From contig CAJTYJ010000023.1 in NCBI GenBank assembly GCA_910583895.1, positions 1 to 55,968 on the forward strand: DNA of 55,968 nt, read 5' to 3'. This stretch comes from an uncultured Lachnospiraceae bacterium. GTDB taxonomy: Bacteria; Bacillota; Clostridia; Lachnospirales; Lachnospiraceae. Each line of letters begins with the position of its first letter. Position 1 is the first letter of the stretch. The notes below the pieces were generated by a model. It had not been told where the DNA came from. It saw only the letters and a list, made by a program, of their open reading frames with translations, and ran no database searches. The position numbers were made by a program, and so were the translations under genes. Positions 8,199 to 16,140 of this stretch are shown here, piece by piece.

Positions 8199-9686
8199 TC
8201 ACCCTTCCGGCGCTGGTTCCGGCGCAGGCTCCGGTACCGGTTCAGCCGGCGGTTCCGGCGCCGCCACTACGCCTGCGATGTTGGCATCCGCCAGCGCCTC
8301 ATCCTGCAGAGCAATAGCCGCCCGCAGATTCTCCGCAAGTACCGGATCTCCGGCCGTGCCGTAGGTTACTACCCGGTCACTCCCATTATAGGTACTTTTG
8401 TTGACCTTGGTCCGCTCGGTCTCCACACCGTTGACCTTGACTACCTTGTAAAGCTCTGCCACGTATCCCACACTGGCTTTTGATGAGGATTTGTAGCCCA
8501 GAGGATGCCCTGCACTTTCCCGGAGCACTGTATTGCCCCCTATCTTGCTCACTGTCACACTCTCAAAAGAGATGGTGCGGTTGCTGTCTCTGGTCTCTTT
8601 TCCATAGATATTGAATGTAATCTTCTTGTCTGCTGTTGTAAGTCCCTCAATATAGATTGGATATTGAGTGGAATTTACAAATTTTAAATCTTTATAGGTT
8701 CCTGCGATGGCCGCATCCTCCGACAGTTCCACATAGTGTACGGTCATGGAGTGAGGCGAACGCTCCGTCACCTCTAACTCCGCTCGGAGCACCGCGTTGT
8801 ACAGAGTCGTAGACACCTGGCAGATCCCACCACCCATGCTGTCCACCACTTCTCCATTCAGATAAGAGCCTGCCATAGCATATCCGTTGGCTTCCGTAAA
8901 AGGAGATACCATTTCATATGTAGAAAAACTTTCTCCCGGATACAGAACTGTTCCATTGATATGTGCTGCACCGCTGTTTAAATTCTTACAGCGGTTGGAG
9001 CTGGAAGTGGAAAAGCTGGTGGTAAAGGTCCCCAGAAGATCCTTCACATGCGCCAGTTCTTCTGCGCTTCCTTCCGGCTCTGTAATCTTTGTCTTTAATT
9101 CAATCACTTCCGATGTGCTCTCTTCCGTCCAGCGATTTTCCAGATAATCCATAATCGTCTGGACGGAACCCTCCACATCCAGTACCAGTCCCTGCTTTCC
9201 GGGCACAAATTCAAATTTTCCATTCACACGGCTTAACGATGCATTCTCGGCTTCCCGGTCAAACTGCGTGCAGTTCTCCTCCACAAAAGCTTTGACCCGG
9301 GCCTGGTCCGCGCTCCAGCTTAAAGCGAATTCCTTCCCGCTGTGCTGGAGATCTTTCTGATCTTTATACCGTTTCACCACATTGCCGGTACGTCCGATCC
9401 CAAGAGCCTCGTCCACCACCTCTTCATTGGTAAAACGGATGCCAAAGCCGGACAGGCTGGCTTCCACTGTTTCGTCTCCGATCCCGAGCTTTAATGTCTT
9501 TTCTCCCAGCTGCGCCTCATAGGACTCCAGCGCTTTTATCGCCTCAGATCTGGTCATGCCGGAGACATCTACACCTCCGATCTTTACCCCCTTTAAAATG
9601 GTGTCCTCCGCTGCCATGGCTGTCATCCCCCCAAGAAGCAAAAGAACACAGATTCCCACCCAAAACTTTCTTACATATTTTTTCAT
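8199..9686 (-). CDS. VanW-family protein with peptidoglycan-binding and G5 domains
   Basis: 495 residues. There is a signal peptide/anchor (residues 5-25), then a PG_binding_4-like domain (about 35-200, beginning LKGVKIGGVDVSGMTRSEA). The VanW domain follows (about 225-350, with FSTYEMVSPFTEANGYAMAGS and GGGICQVSTTLYNAVLRAEL). A G5-like region (about 365-440) and a short PAPEPAPEPAPEG tail complete it. VanW proteins are common cell-envelope proteins of Gram-positives and are not by themselves a sign of vancomycin resistance. The strong ribosome site AAGGAGGAG decides the ATG. A 33-codon membrane peptide gene lies 16 bases upstream. Confidence 0.93.
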   Translation of the reverse strand: MKKYVRKFWVGICVLLLLGGMTAMAAEDTILKGVKIGGVDVSGMTRSEAIKALESYEAQLGEKTLKLGIGDETVEASLSGFGIRFTNEEVVDEALGIGRTGNVVKRYKDQKDLQHSGKEFALSWSADQARVKAFVEENCTQFDREAENASLSRVNGKFEFVPGKQGLVLDVEGSVQTIMDYLENRWTEESTSEVIELKTKITEPEGSAEELAHVKDLLGTFTTSFSTSSSNRCKNLNSGAAHINGTVLYPGESFSTYEMVSPFTEANGYAMAGSYLNGEVVDSMGGGICQVSTTLYNAVLRAELEVTERSPHSMTVHYVELSEDAAIAGTYKDLKFVNSTQYPIYIEGLTTADKKITFNIYGKETRDSNRTISFESVTVSKIGGNTVLRESAGHPLGYKSSSKASVGYVAELYKVVKVNGVETERTKVNKSTYNGSDRVVTYGTAGDPVLAENLRAAIALQDEALADANIAGVVAAPEPPAEPVPEPAPEPAPEG

Positions 9687-9702
9687 ACTTCTCCTCCTTA
9701 TA

Positions 9703-9804
9703 TTACAGGGCGTAAAGCAGAAGCGGAAGCACCATAGCCGCCACCAGCATGATCACGATCGCCGCTGCAATCTTCCTCCTTGTCTTATCATTGTAAAAAT
9801 CCAT
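9703..9804 (-). CDS. 33-residue membrane peptide overlapping the dnaQ-like gene
   Basis: The ATG at 9804 follows AAGGAAGG and opens 33 codons: MDFYNDKTRRK, then a single hydrophobic helix (IAAAIVIMLVAAMVLPLLLYAL) that runs to the stop. The start lies inside the last codons of the dnaQ-like gene, and the stop is 16 bases before the VanW gene. A charged N-terminus followed by one helix is typical of small membrane proteins. The position between two solid genes, the ribosome site and the sensible amino-acid pattern support a real gene. I do not recognise the family. Confidence 0.65.
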   Translation of the reverse strand: MDFYNDKTRRKIAAAIVIMLVAAMVLPLLLYAL

Positions 9805-10537
9805 TGCATCCTTCCTTTCTGTCCGGCCGCATAATCCTCCCATACTGCAGAATGATCTGATCAATCAGGCGGGAGGCCTCTCTTTTTGTCAGCTCATTTG
9901 TCTGGATATTCATCTCTATTTTATGATATTTTATAAGATCCTTCAAGTATCCTTTTTGTGAATTTGTAATGGGGCTTTGCTTTTTTGCCTTGTAGATCAG
10001 TGTCTGAAGCCGGAATGCCTCCGGATCCTGCTCCCCGAATTCTTTCCACAGGCAGTTCAAAAGCTCATGGGCCGCCTTTGCATCACTGAGCGCCCGGTGC
10101 GCGTTGCCCGGATCAATCTTATAATGGCTGCACAGAGCCGCCAGCGTTCTGGACGGCATCTCTGGAAGCAGCTTTCTGGCAATCTTTAAAGTGTCCAGCC
10201 CCTCCGCCTCAAAAGAAAGTCCCGCCTCGTACGCCGTCTGCTTTAAAAATCCGAAATCAAAGGGGATATTGTGTCCCACCACCGGAAGCCCTCCGCAAAA
10301 CGCCAAAAATTCTCTCATGGCATCCGCTGCTTCCTTTCCGGTCCTTCGCATCTCATCCGTAATGCCGGTCAGCTCCTGGATCCTAAACGGCACCGGAAAT
10401 TTCGTGTCGATCAGCGTACTGTAGGTCTCACATACCGCTCCGCCTGTCACTTTTACGGCTCCAATTTCCAAAAGCCGGTCTTTCACCGGATCCAGACCGG
10501 TGGTCTCCACATCCAGCGATATATAATCTTTCGTCAA
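9788..10537 (-). CDS. DnaQ-like 3'-5' exonuclease
   Basis: 249 residues of the DEDDh exonuclease family. Motifs are ISLDVETTGLDPVKDRLLEIGAVKV (ExoI, DxE), VGHNIPFDFGFLK (ExoII) and NAHRALSDAKAAHELLNCL (ExoIII, HxxxxxD). A C-terminal extension (about 175-249, SQKGYLKDLIKYHKIEMN...LTKREASRLIDQII) resembles the helical tail seen in Firmicutes DnaQ/PolC-exonuclease-like proteins. The start is TTG, overlapping the stop of the radical SAM gene as TTGA, with GGAGG seven bases upstream. It may act in repair or RNA/DNA trimming; the exact substrate is not known. Confidence 0.9.
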   Translation of the reverse strand: MTKDYISLDVETTGLDPVKDRLLEIGAVKVTGGAVCETYSTLIDTKFPVPFRIQELTGITDEMRRTGKEAADAMREFLAFCGGLPVVGHNIPFDFGFLKQTAYEAGLSFEAEGLDTLKIARKLLPEMPSRTLAALCSHYKIDPGNAHRALSDAKAAHELLNCLWKEFGEQDPEAFRLQTLIYKAKKQSPITNSQKGYLKDLIKYHKIEMNIQTNELTKREASRLIDQIILQYGRIMRPDRKEGCNGFLQ

Positions 10538-12183
10538 TCCAGTACCTCCACATAAGCTTCTTTTGTCAAAACATTCCTTTTTTTGTAGTCAAACAGCACA
10601 TAGACAGGCCCCGTATTTCTCTCAAACACTTCAATATGAACCTGTTTTCCATATCGGGTTTCGTATTCTTTCAGGCGCTTTCGGTAGGGTCTTAAATCCA
10701 CTGCGAACGAAGGGCGGCTCTTTAAAGGTTCTCTGGCATACAGGTCATAGACCATGCATGGATCCGTCTCTGCATCCGGATATCCTTTTTCCTGAAGAAA
10801 TTCCCGCAGAATGTCATAGCGGGCCATACGGGAATGGCTGACTCTGTCATACCCCCTGTCTTCATAATATACCGCAAGTTCATGGAAAAAATCAAATGGG
10901 GATTCATACCTTTTCAAAACCATCTTCAAAGTCTGATCAAACTGATGACTGTTATAATAAAGCTCCATCATCGCCTCTACTCCTTTGAGCAAAAGCAGTT
11001 CCCCGTAAGACAGCCAGTTCGTCCGAAGAACTTCATAGGGCGGCTCTCCGTGAAAAACAATCCCATAGGCTGCCGCCTCCTGGTACATCCTGGATCCCTT
11101 CAGCACTTTCAAAAATCCCAGCTGAAGCTGATCCGGCTTTAATGCAAATACTTCGTTAAAAGATTGACGAAAACTTGCCAGATCCTCCCCGGGAAGTCCC
11201 GCGATCAGATCCAGGTGCTGATGGATGTTCTGGAACTGACGGATCTGTTTTACATTCTCTTTGAGTTTCTCCAGGTCCATGGTCCGGTGGATCCGGCGAA
11301 TGGTATCCGGGTTGACCGACTGCACCCCGATCTCCAGCTGAATCAGCCCGGGCCGCATCCTGCGCATGATCTGAAACGCCTTCTCTGTCACCCGGTCCGC
11401 ACCAACTTCAAAATGAAAATTGGTCACGCCGTTGTCATGTTCCAGAATCCACTCCCACAGTTCCTCCGCCCTTTCAACATCTGCATTAAAAGTCCGGTCC
11501 ACAAATTTCACCTGAGGCACCCTGGCTTTTAAAAATCTTTGCAGATCCTGCTTTACCAGGGAAAGACTTCGGAAGCGCACTCTTTTCTCAATAGAAGAAA
11601 GGCAGTAGCTGCACCGATAGGGACACCCCCTGCTGGACTCGTAGTAGAGAATTTTGTGGGAAAATGCTTCCAGATCTTCATAGGCAAAGGAAAGCTGATC
11701 CAGATCCACCATTTCCGGATCTTCGGTCTTTTGCATCTGCTTCTTTGCATCCCGGAAGGTAATGCCCCTGATCCGGGACAGCTGACCGGTTCCTTCTATA
11801 TAGTAGTCCGCCAGCCTGGCAAAAGTTCCCTCGCCTTCCCCCCGCATAATGCCCGAAAGATAAGGATACGTTTCAAGGAGGGTTTCTGCATCGTAAGAGG
11901 CCTCCGGTCCCCCTGCCCACAAAATCACGTCCGGAAGCACCTTGGGAATCTCTTTCAGCAGTTCCCCGATCATCCTCCGGTTCCATATATAGCAGGAAAA
12001 AGCAACCAGATCCGGCTGCTTTTTGTACAGGTCTCTTAATATCTCGTCCATCTGCTGGTTGATCGTATACTCCGCAATCTCTATATAATCCCTGCAGGAT
12101 CTGCCCGCAGCCGCACGCAGACTGTACAGGGCAAGGTTGCAGTGGATATATTTTGCATTGACTGCCACCAGTAAAATTTTCAT
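10534..12183 (-). CDS. B12-binding radical SAM protein
   Basis: 549 residues. The N-terminal cobalamin-binding Rossmann domain spans about 1-135 (ILLVAVNAKYIHCNLALYSL, VAFSCYIWNRRMIGEL, WAGGPEASYDAE). The radical SAM core starts at about 180 with C187, C191 and C194 in SSRGCPYRCSYCLSS, which hold the 4Fe-4S cluster. A C-terminal domain (about 400-549) resembles the DUF4080 type found in clostridial members of this group. These enzymes usually perform methyl transfers or other radical modifications; the substrate is unknown. It is the first gene of the long leftward operon and its promoter is visible upstream. Confidence 0.92.
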   Translation of the reverse strand: MKILLVAVNAKYIHCNLALYSLRAAAGRSCRDYIEIAEYTINQQMDEILRDLYKKQPDLVAFSCYIWNRRMIGELLKEIPKVLPDVILWAGGPEASYDAETLLETYPYLSGIMRGEGEGTFARLADYYIEGTGQLSRIRGITFRDAKKQMQKTEDPEMVDLDQLSFAYEDLEAFSHKILYYESSRGCPYRCSYCLSSIEKRVRFRSLSLVKQDLQRFLKARVPQVKFVDRTFNADVERAEELWEWILEHDNGVTNFHFEVGADRVTEKAFQIMRRMRPGLIQLEIGVQSVNPDTIRRIHRTMDLEKLKENVKQIRQFQNIHQHLDLIAGLPGEDLASFRQSFNEVFALKPDQLQLGFLKVLKGSRMYQEAAAYGIVFHGEPPYEVLRTNWLSYGELLLLKGVEAMMELYYNSHQFDQTLKMVLKRYESPFDFFHELAVYYEDRGYDRVSHSRMARYDILREFLQEKGYPDAETDPCMVYDLYAREPLKSRPSFAVDLRPYRKRLKEYETRYGKQVHIEVFERNTGPVYVLFDYKKRNVLTKEAYVEVLD

Positions 12184-12200
12184 ACGCCACCTCTGTCGAG

Positions 12201-12228
12201 ATTATAACATATCCTGAGCATATTGCAA
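12201..12228 (-). promoter_or_regulatory. Promoter of the radical SAM-to-SleB operon
   Basis: On the minus strand TTGCAA and TATAAT are separated by 16 bases, upstream of the GAGGTGG ribosome site and ATG at 12183. This is a good housekeeping-type (sigma A) promoter. Confidence 0.6.
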
Positions 12229-12364
12229 CTTTCTTTCATTTTCGTTTCGTATTTCTTTCGTTTTTTTAGAAATCCTTAATTCCGGCGCCACACTTTTGAC
12301 ACATTTCCTTGTTATGATAATACTCGTAACAGGAACACATCAGTATTTCATTCATAACACTTTA

Positions 12365-12386
12365 GGGAGACCCGAATGGGCCTCCC
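12365..12386. repeat. Palindromic hairpin, probable dispersed intergenic repeat
   Basis: GGGAGACCCGAATGGGCCTCCC folds into a tight hairpin. It lies next to 'cactccctcggaatgacag', which resembles the common 'GTCATTCCGAG...' intergenic repeats of gut clostridia (from memory). The rest of 12230-12640, including a second GC-rich patch at 12460-12510, has no convincing gene. Confidence 0.4.
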
Positions 12387-12641
12387 ACTCCCTCGGAATG
12401 ACAGGCTTTTGCAGATGCAGAAGTCTTTTATTTTGCGATTTTACCCCATATTTACCCCTCGGTATGTCCGGAGGGTTCGCCCATCCGAAAGTGGAGGGTA
12501 AGCCGCCTTGTGCGCTCTGGTTTTCCTGTCTCACATTCTTCCATCCATTTCCTCACACATCCCATACTTCTTCTTTCCTAGATTCATCCAAAACAGGACC
12601 GAAATCAGTCCATTTTTCTTTATTCAGGAGTTGTTATTTGC

Positions 12642-12647
12642 TATAAT
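12642..12647 (+). promoter_or_regulatory. -10 box upstream of the 239-residue membrane protein
   Basis: TATAAT lies 40 bases before the ATG at 12688, with GAGGAAAG as the ribosome site. The -35 region (around TTTATT) is weak. Confidence 0.4.
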
Positions 12648-12687
12648 AGGACCAGAACTGGTTCACTTTTTGAGAAAAGAGGAAAGA

Positions 12688-13407
12688 ATGGATTGTAAAA
12701 AAAACAAAACCACCCACTATCTGATACGTGCGGAATGGCTTTGGGGAGGGATTTTTTGTTTTCTTCTGTCTATCGCTGCCGGAATATGGGAATACCGCCT
12801 GCTGAACATGCAAAAGCAAGAAGACATAAACCCCTACGAAGGGCAGCTCCGAATAGAAGTGACTTATGATAACTGGCATTCCGGACTGGTCAATTCCGCT
12901 TCGTGTTCCCTGTGCGGAAATTCGGCAAAAGAGCAGATGCAACGCTGGCATGAAGCGGACACCATTGGACTGATCCTGTTGAACAGCTGGACCATCATTG
13001 AATTTCCCATGACAGAAAAAGAAGAGAAAGAGCAGGAAGACGAAGGCATCCATTACAATCATGCCAAAGAGATTTCCTGTCTTTCCAGCGCAGACCCCTC
13101 CCGGGGAATGGCAAGAGCAAACATCACATGGTCCGACGAGATCTTCTTAGACGCTGCCTCCTTGCAGCAGCGTCTGTGCCAGCCCTGCCTGGATCAGGTT
13201 GGCACTGCCCTTTCCTTTTGGAAATGGGAGCAGGAAGAAAAAGAAGCCCTGCCTTTCTGCCTGATTGACTTTGGCACCAAAGAGCTTTATCCCATACAGG
13301 ATACTCTCCTGGCTTACTTTATCCGGGATTATTGGGTGGAGCTGGACTTTGACAAAAATTCCGTGAATATAAAAAGTTATTATCTTCCCAAAAGAGAGCC
13401 AACATAA
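12688..13407 (+). CDS. Membrane-anchored protein of unknown function with two CxxC pairs
   Basis: The ATG at 12688, after AGAGGAAAG, gives 239 residues. The longer open frame upstream has no ribosome site and runs through intergenic DNA. One membrane helix spans about residues 15-37 (EWLWGGIFCFLLSIAAGIWEY). The remainder is probably outside the cell. Two cysteine pairs, CSLC near residue 73 and CQPC near residue 165, could form a zinc ribbon or disulphides. The region between has an acidic run (EKEEKEQEDEG). I do not recognise the family. It stands alone between divergent and co-directional genes, with a terminator not evident. Confidence 0.7.
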   Translation: MDCKKNKTTHYLIRAEWLWGGIFCFLLSIAAGIWEYRLLNMQKQEDINPYEGQLRIEVTYDNWHSGLVNSASCSLCGNSAKEQMQRWHEADTIGLILLNSWTIIEFPMTEKEEKEQEDEGIHYNHAKEISCLSSADPSRGMARANITWSDEIFLDAASLQQRLCQPCLDQVGTALSFWKWEQEEKEALPFCLIDFGTKELYPIQDTLLAYFIRDYWVELDFDKNSVNIKSYYLPKREPT

Positions 13408-13513
13408 AAGGGAATGTTGACGCCTAAAGGTTCTTTCTTTATAATCATAATTGCAGTGATTGTCTGTTCCATAATCCGGCAGCAAAATGCAAAACATATC
13501 ATGGAGAACAAAA

Positions 13514-14005
13514 ATGGATATGATAGTAAGAGCTTACAGTGAAAACGACATTCCTCAGATGATAGATATCTGGAACGAAATCGTGGAAGACGGAACCGCT
13601 TTTCCCCAGGAAGAGCTCCTGACCCCCGAGACCGGAACGGCATTCTTCGCCTCGCAGACTTACAGCGCGGTCGCCGCGGAAGCATCCACCGGGCAGATCC
13701 TGGGACTCTACATCCTGCACCCCAACAACATCGGCCGATGCGGCCATCTGTGCAACGCCAGCTATGCAGTCCGGACAGACAGCAGGGGACGTCACATCGG
13801 TGAAAAACTGGTCCTGGACTGTTTAAAACAGGGACGGATTCACGGCTTCCGACTGCTGCAGTTTAACGCCGTCGTGGCGTCAAACACCCGCGCAAGACAT
13901 CTGTATGAACGGTTAGGCTTTACCCCCCTTGGCAGAATTCCAAAAGGATTCCGGATGAAGGACGGACATTATGAAGATATCTGTCCTTATTACCACGAAT
14001 TATAG
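13514..14005 (+). CDS. GNAT-family N-acetyltransferase
   Basis: The ATG at 13514 follows GGAG and gives 163 residues. The acetyl-CoA binding motif A region reads ASYAVRTDSRGRHIGEKLVLDCLKQGR (R/Q-x-x-G-x-G/A pattern, here RGRHIG). Motif B lies in NTRARHLYERLGFTPLGRIPKGF, with the tyrosine expected to act in catalysis. The layout is like the phosphinothricin/RimI-like acetyltransferases; the substrate is unknown. It is followed 25 bases later by the peptidase-C26 gene, so the two probably form a small operon. Confidence 0.9.
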   Translation: MDMIVRAYSENDIPQMIDIWNEIVEDGTAFPQEELLTPETGTAFFASQTYSAVAAEASTGQILGLYILHPNNIGRCGHLCNASYAVRTDSRGRHIGEKLVLDCLKQGRIHGFRLLQFNAVVASNTRARHLYERLGFTPLGRIPKGFRMKDGHYEDICPYYHEL

Positions 14006-14030
14006 GTCCATCAAAAAAGGAGAACTACCC

Positions 14031-14735
14031 ATGCTCTACCCAACTATCGGCGTCCCCCTCCCCGGAAAAAGTATCTTTCACCGCGGTCTGCTGACCTGGT
14101 ATACCCGCTGCCTGAACCGGGCCGGAGCCAACGTGCAGATACTGAATTTGTATCCTTATGAGGCGGCCATCGCCCAGGCCATAGCCCAATGCGACGGCTT
14201 TTTATTTCCCGGCGGGCCGGATATCCAGCCGGAGCGGTACGGTCAGGAGAGAAAGAGCGGATGCCGGGAGTCTAATCCGGTCAGAGATGACTTCGAACTG
14301 CTCCTTCTTGAACAGGCACTTTCAGCACAAAAACCGCTGTTTTGCATCGGGCGGGGAATGCAGCTTTTGAATGTGCACTTTGGCGGCACTCTGATGCAGG
14401 ATCTGAAGTTTCATCAGGAATACGAGCACCGGGATCTCTGGCATATGACCAGCGCCACTCATCCAGTGGAGATCGATCCCGAAAGTCTTCTGGCCGATAT
14501 TCTGGATACCGATACTGCTGCAGTGAACAGTCTGCACCATCAGGCCGTCGAAGAGGTAGGAAACGGGCTTTTTATCTGCGCTGACAGTCCGGAAGGATTT
14601 GCAGAAGCACTGGAAATTGACGACTATCCCTTCTGTCTGGCTCTTCAGTGGCATCCGGAGTATATGGCAGGGCGCACCCGAACACAGCAGCAGCTGTTTC
14701 GGGCCTTCACAGATGCCTGCCGGAATCCTTCCTGA
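14031..14735 (+). CDS. Peptidase C26 / gamma-glutamyl-GABA hydrolase-like protein, nucleophile displaced
   Basis: The ATG at 14031 after AAAGGAG gives 234 residues of the class I glutamine amidotransferase-like fold related to PuuD. Present are the N-terminal PTIGVPLPGK strand, the CDGFLFPGGPDIQPERYG loop, the RDDFELLLLEQAL helix and the catalytic His-Glu pair in LQWHPEYM. The nucleophile elbow, normally G-I-C-R-G-M-Q, reads C-I-G-R-G-M-Q here. The cysteine thus sits two residues too early and a glycine occupies the catalytic position. By family knowledge this should abolish the usual cysteine chemistry. It may be a pseudoenzyme, or have changed mechanism. The GNAT gene upstream is probably co-transcribed. 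Confidence 0.88.
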   Translation: MLYPTIGVPLPGKSIFHRGLLTWYTRCLNRAGANVQILNLYPYEAAIAQAIAQCDGFLFPGGPDIQPERYGQERKSGCRESNPVRDDFELLLLEQALSAQKPLFCIGRGMQLLNVHFGGTLMQDLKFHQEYEHRDLWHMTSATHPVEIDPESLLADILDTDTAAVNSLHHQAVEEVGNGLFICADSPEGFAEALEIDDYPFCLALQWHPEYMAGRTRTQQQLFRAFTDACRNPS

Positions 14736-14741
14736 CCTCCA

Positions 14742-16106
14742 TTATGTATTCTGATAGAAACTTAAACCGCAGCGGCCATGCTCCTTGACTTCATAGAGGG
14801 CAAGATCCGCCTTTTTATAAAGATCCTCTGTAAATCCATCTTTGGAAAATGCGGCGCCTACACTGAGAGACACTTTGGGCAAGCCGTCCTCCGGATGGGT
14901 CAGGATCTCGTTCATCCTGCCGATCTTGCGCTCAATTACGGACTTTTGTTCTTCTGTCATATTAGTCAAGAGCACCGCAAACTCATCTCCGCCGATCCGC
15001 GCCGGATAGTCCGTTGCGCGGAAACCATCCTGCAGAAGTTCTGCCACTTTTTTCAGCACCTGGTCACCGGCCTCATGCCCGTAACCGTCATTGACATCCT
15101 TAAATTTATCCACATCCACAATCAGAAGGGCCAGCGGAATCTTTTTGATCTGAAAAACCTTTTTGAGTTCTTCAAACGCTCCCCGGTTGATGATTCCAGT
15201 CAGCGGATCATGTTCTGCCTGGTAGCGCAGCATCGCCTCATTGGCCATATTCACTTCATACATGTCATTATAGGTCATAGCCAGGTACTTCAGTTCATAG
15301 GACCCCATGACTTCCATCATCCGATCTTCTTTGATACAGCGGACAAAGTTCCGGAGCGGTTTCACAATCAACAGAATGATCATCAGAAAAATAAGCAGAT
15401 TCTGCACAAAAAGCACACTGATCATTCTTCCCTGCCCGTTCATGGTCTGTGCCAGCTCATCTGCACTCTCAAGCATATTCTGGTGGGTCATTGCATGGAT
15501 GCTGGCGAGAGAGTCGGAGACGTCCTGTGAAATTTTGTCCTTTACTTTCTGATAGGACTCTCCAAAGACGATCGTCTGCGCCTTTTCCAGCATTTTTTCT
15601 GGACTCAGGGCCTGATCCTCCGGCTCCAAAACTATTTCCTGCAGCATCTCCGGCAGCTTTTCTGCCTTTTCCCCGCAGGCAGCGGAAACCAGCTTCATGG
15701 CATAAAGTTCCTGGGCCATCAGCTCATTGGAACTTTCCAGGGCGCCTTCCAGGTACTTATAGGCTTCTTCTCCTCCGTCATGCTCCTCCAGCTGTCTTAA
15801 TGCCTGCTCTCTGCGTCCGGTCACATGGACTTCCATAAAATAACGCTCTCTGTACCGGGTGTCCTTTGTAACCACATAGAGACGAACCTGTTCCGTCAGG
15901 TAGGCAGAACCTTCTGTCAGAAGCGCCTCGCCTTCCTCCCAGGCTATATAGTCATCCATAGAATGGTGTACATCTTCGTATTTTTCTGACACACGGACCG
16001 TTGCCAGGATCAGCAGAATATAAATCAGACAGGATATCAGAATCATAATGATGCTGGCGTTCTGAATCCGGATCCCTTTGATCGATTTCCTTTCCTTTTG
16101 TTCCAT
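14742..16106 (-). CDS. Membrane diguanylate cyclase (GGDEF) with extracytoplasmic sensor
   Basis: The ATG at 16106 (after GAGGGAAAAAG) gives 454 residues. TM1 spans about 15-35 (IIMILISCLIYILLILATV). An extracytoplasmic helical sensor, possibly four-helix bundle/CHASE3-like, spans about 45-225 and TM2 about 230-250. The GGDEF domain at about 295-450 has the intact motif RIGGDEFAVLL and an RATD sequence five residues before it. That fits the RxxD inhibitory site for product feedback. It should make c-di-GMP from two GTP. No EAL or PilZ gene is in the window. It is convergent with the peptidase-C26 gene, 6 bases from its stop. Confidence 0.92.
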   Translation of the reverse strand: MEQKERKSIKGIRIQNASIIMILISCLIYILLILATVRVSEKYEDVHHSMDDYIAWEEGEALLTEGSAYLTEQVRLYVVTKDTRYRERYFMEVHVTGRREQALRQLEEHDGGEEAYKYLEGALESSNELMAQELYAMKLVSAACGEKAEKLPEMLQEIVLEPEDQALSPEKMLEKAQTIVFGESYQKVKDKISQDVSDSLASIHAMTHQNMLESADELAQTMNGQGRMISVLFVQNLLIFLMIILLIVKPLRNFVRCIKEDRMMEVMGSYELKYLAMTYNDMYEVNMANEAMLRYQAEHDPLTGIINRGAFEELKKVFQIKKIPLALLIVDVDKFKDVNDGYGHEAGDQVLKKVAELLQDGFRATDYPARIGGDEFAVLLTNMTEEQKSVIERKIGRMNEILTHPEDGLPKVSLSVGAAFSKDGFTEDLYKKADLALYEVKEHGRCGLSFYQNT

Positions 16107-16140
16107 CTTTTTCCCTCGCCCTATATAAATTCCTGTTGGT

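Noticed and set aside
8199..9686. VanW taken as vancomycin resistance
   Set aside because: VanW-domain proteins with G5 domains are general envelope proteins; no vanHAX genes are present.
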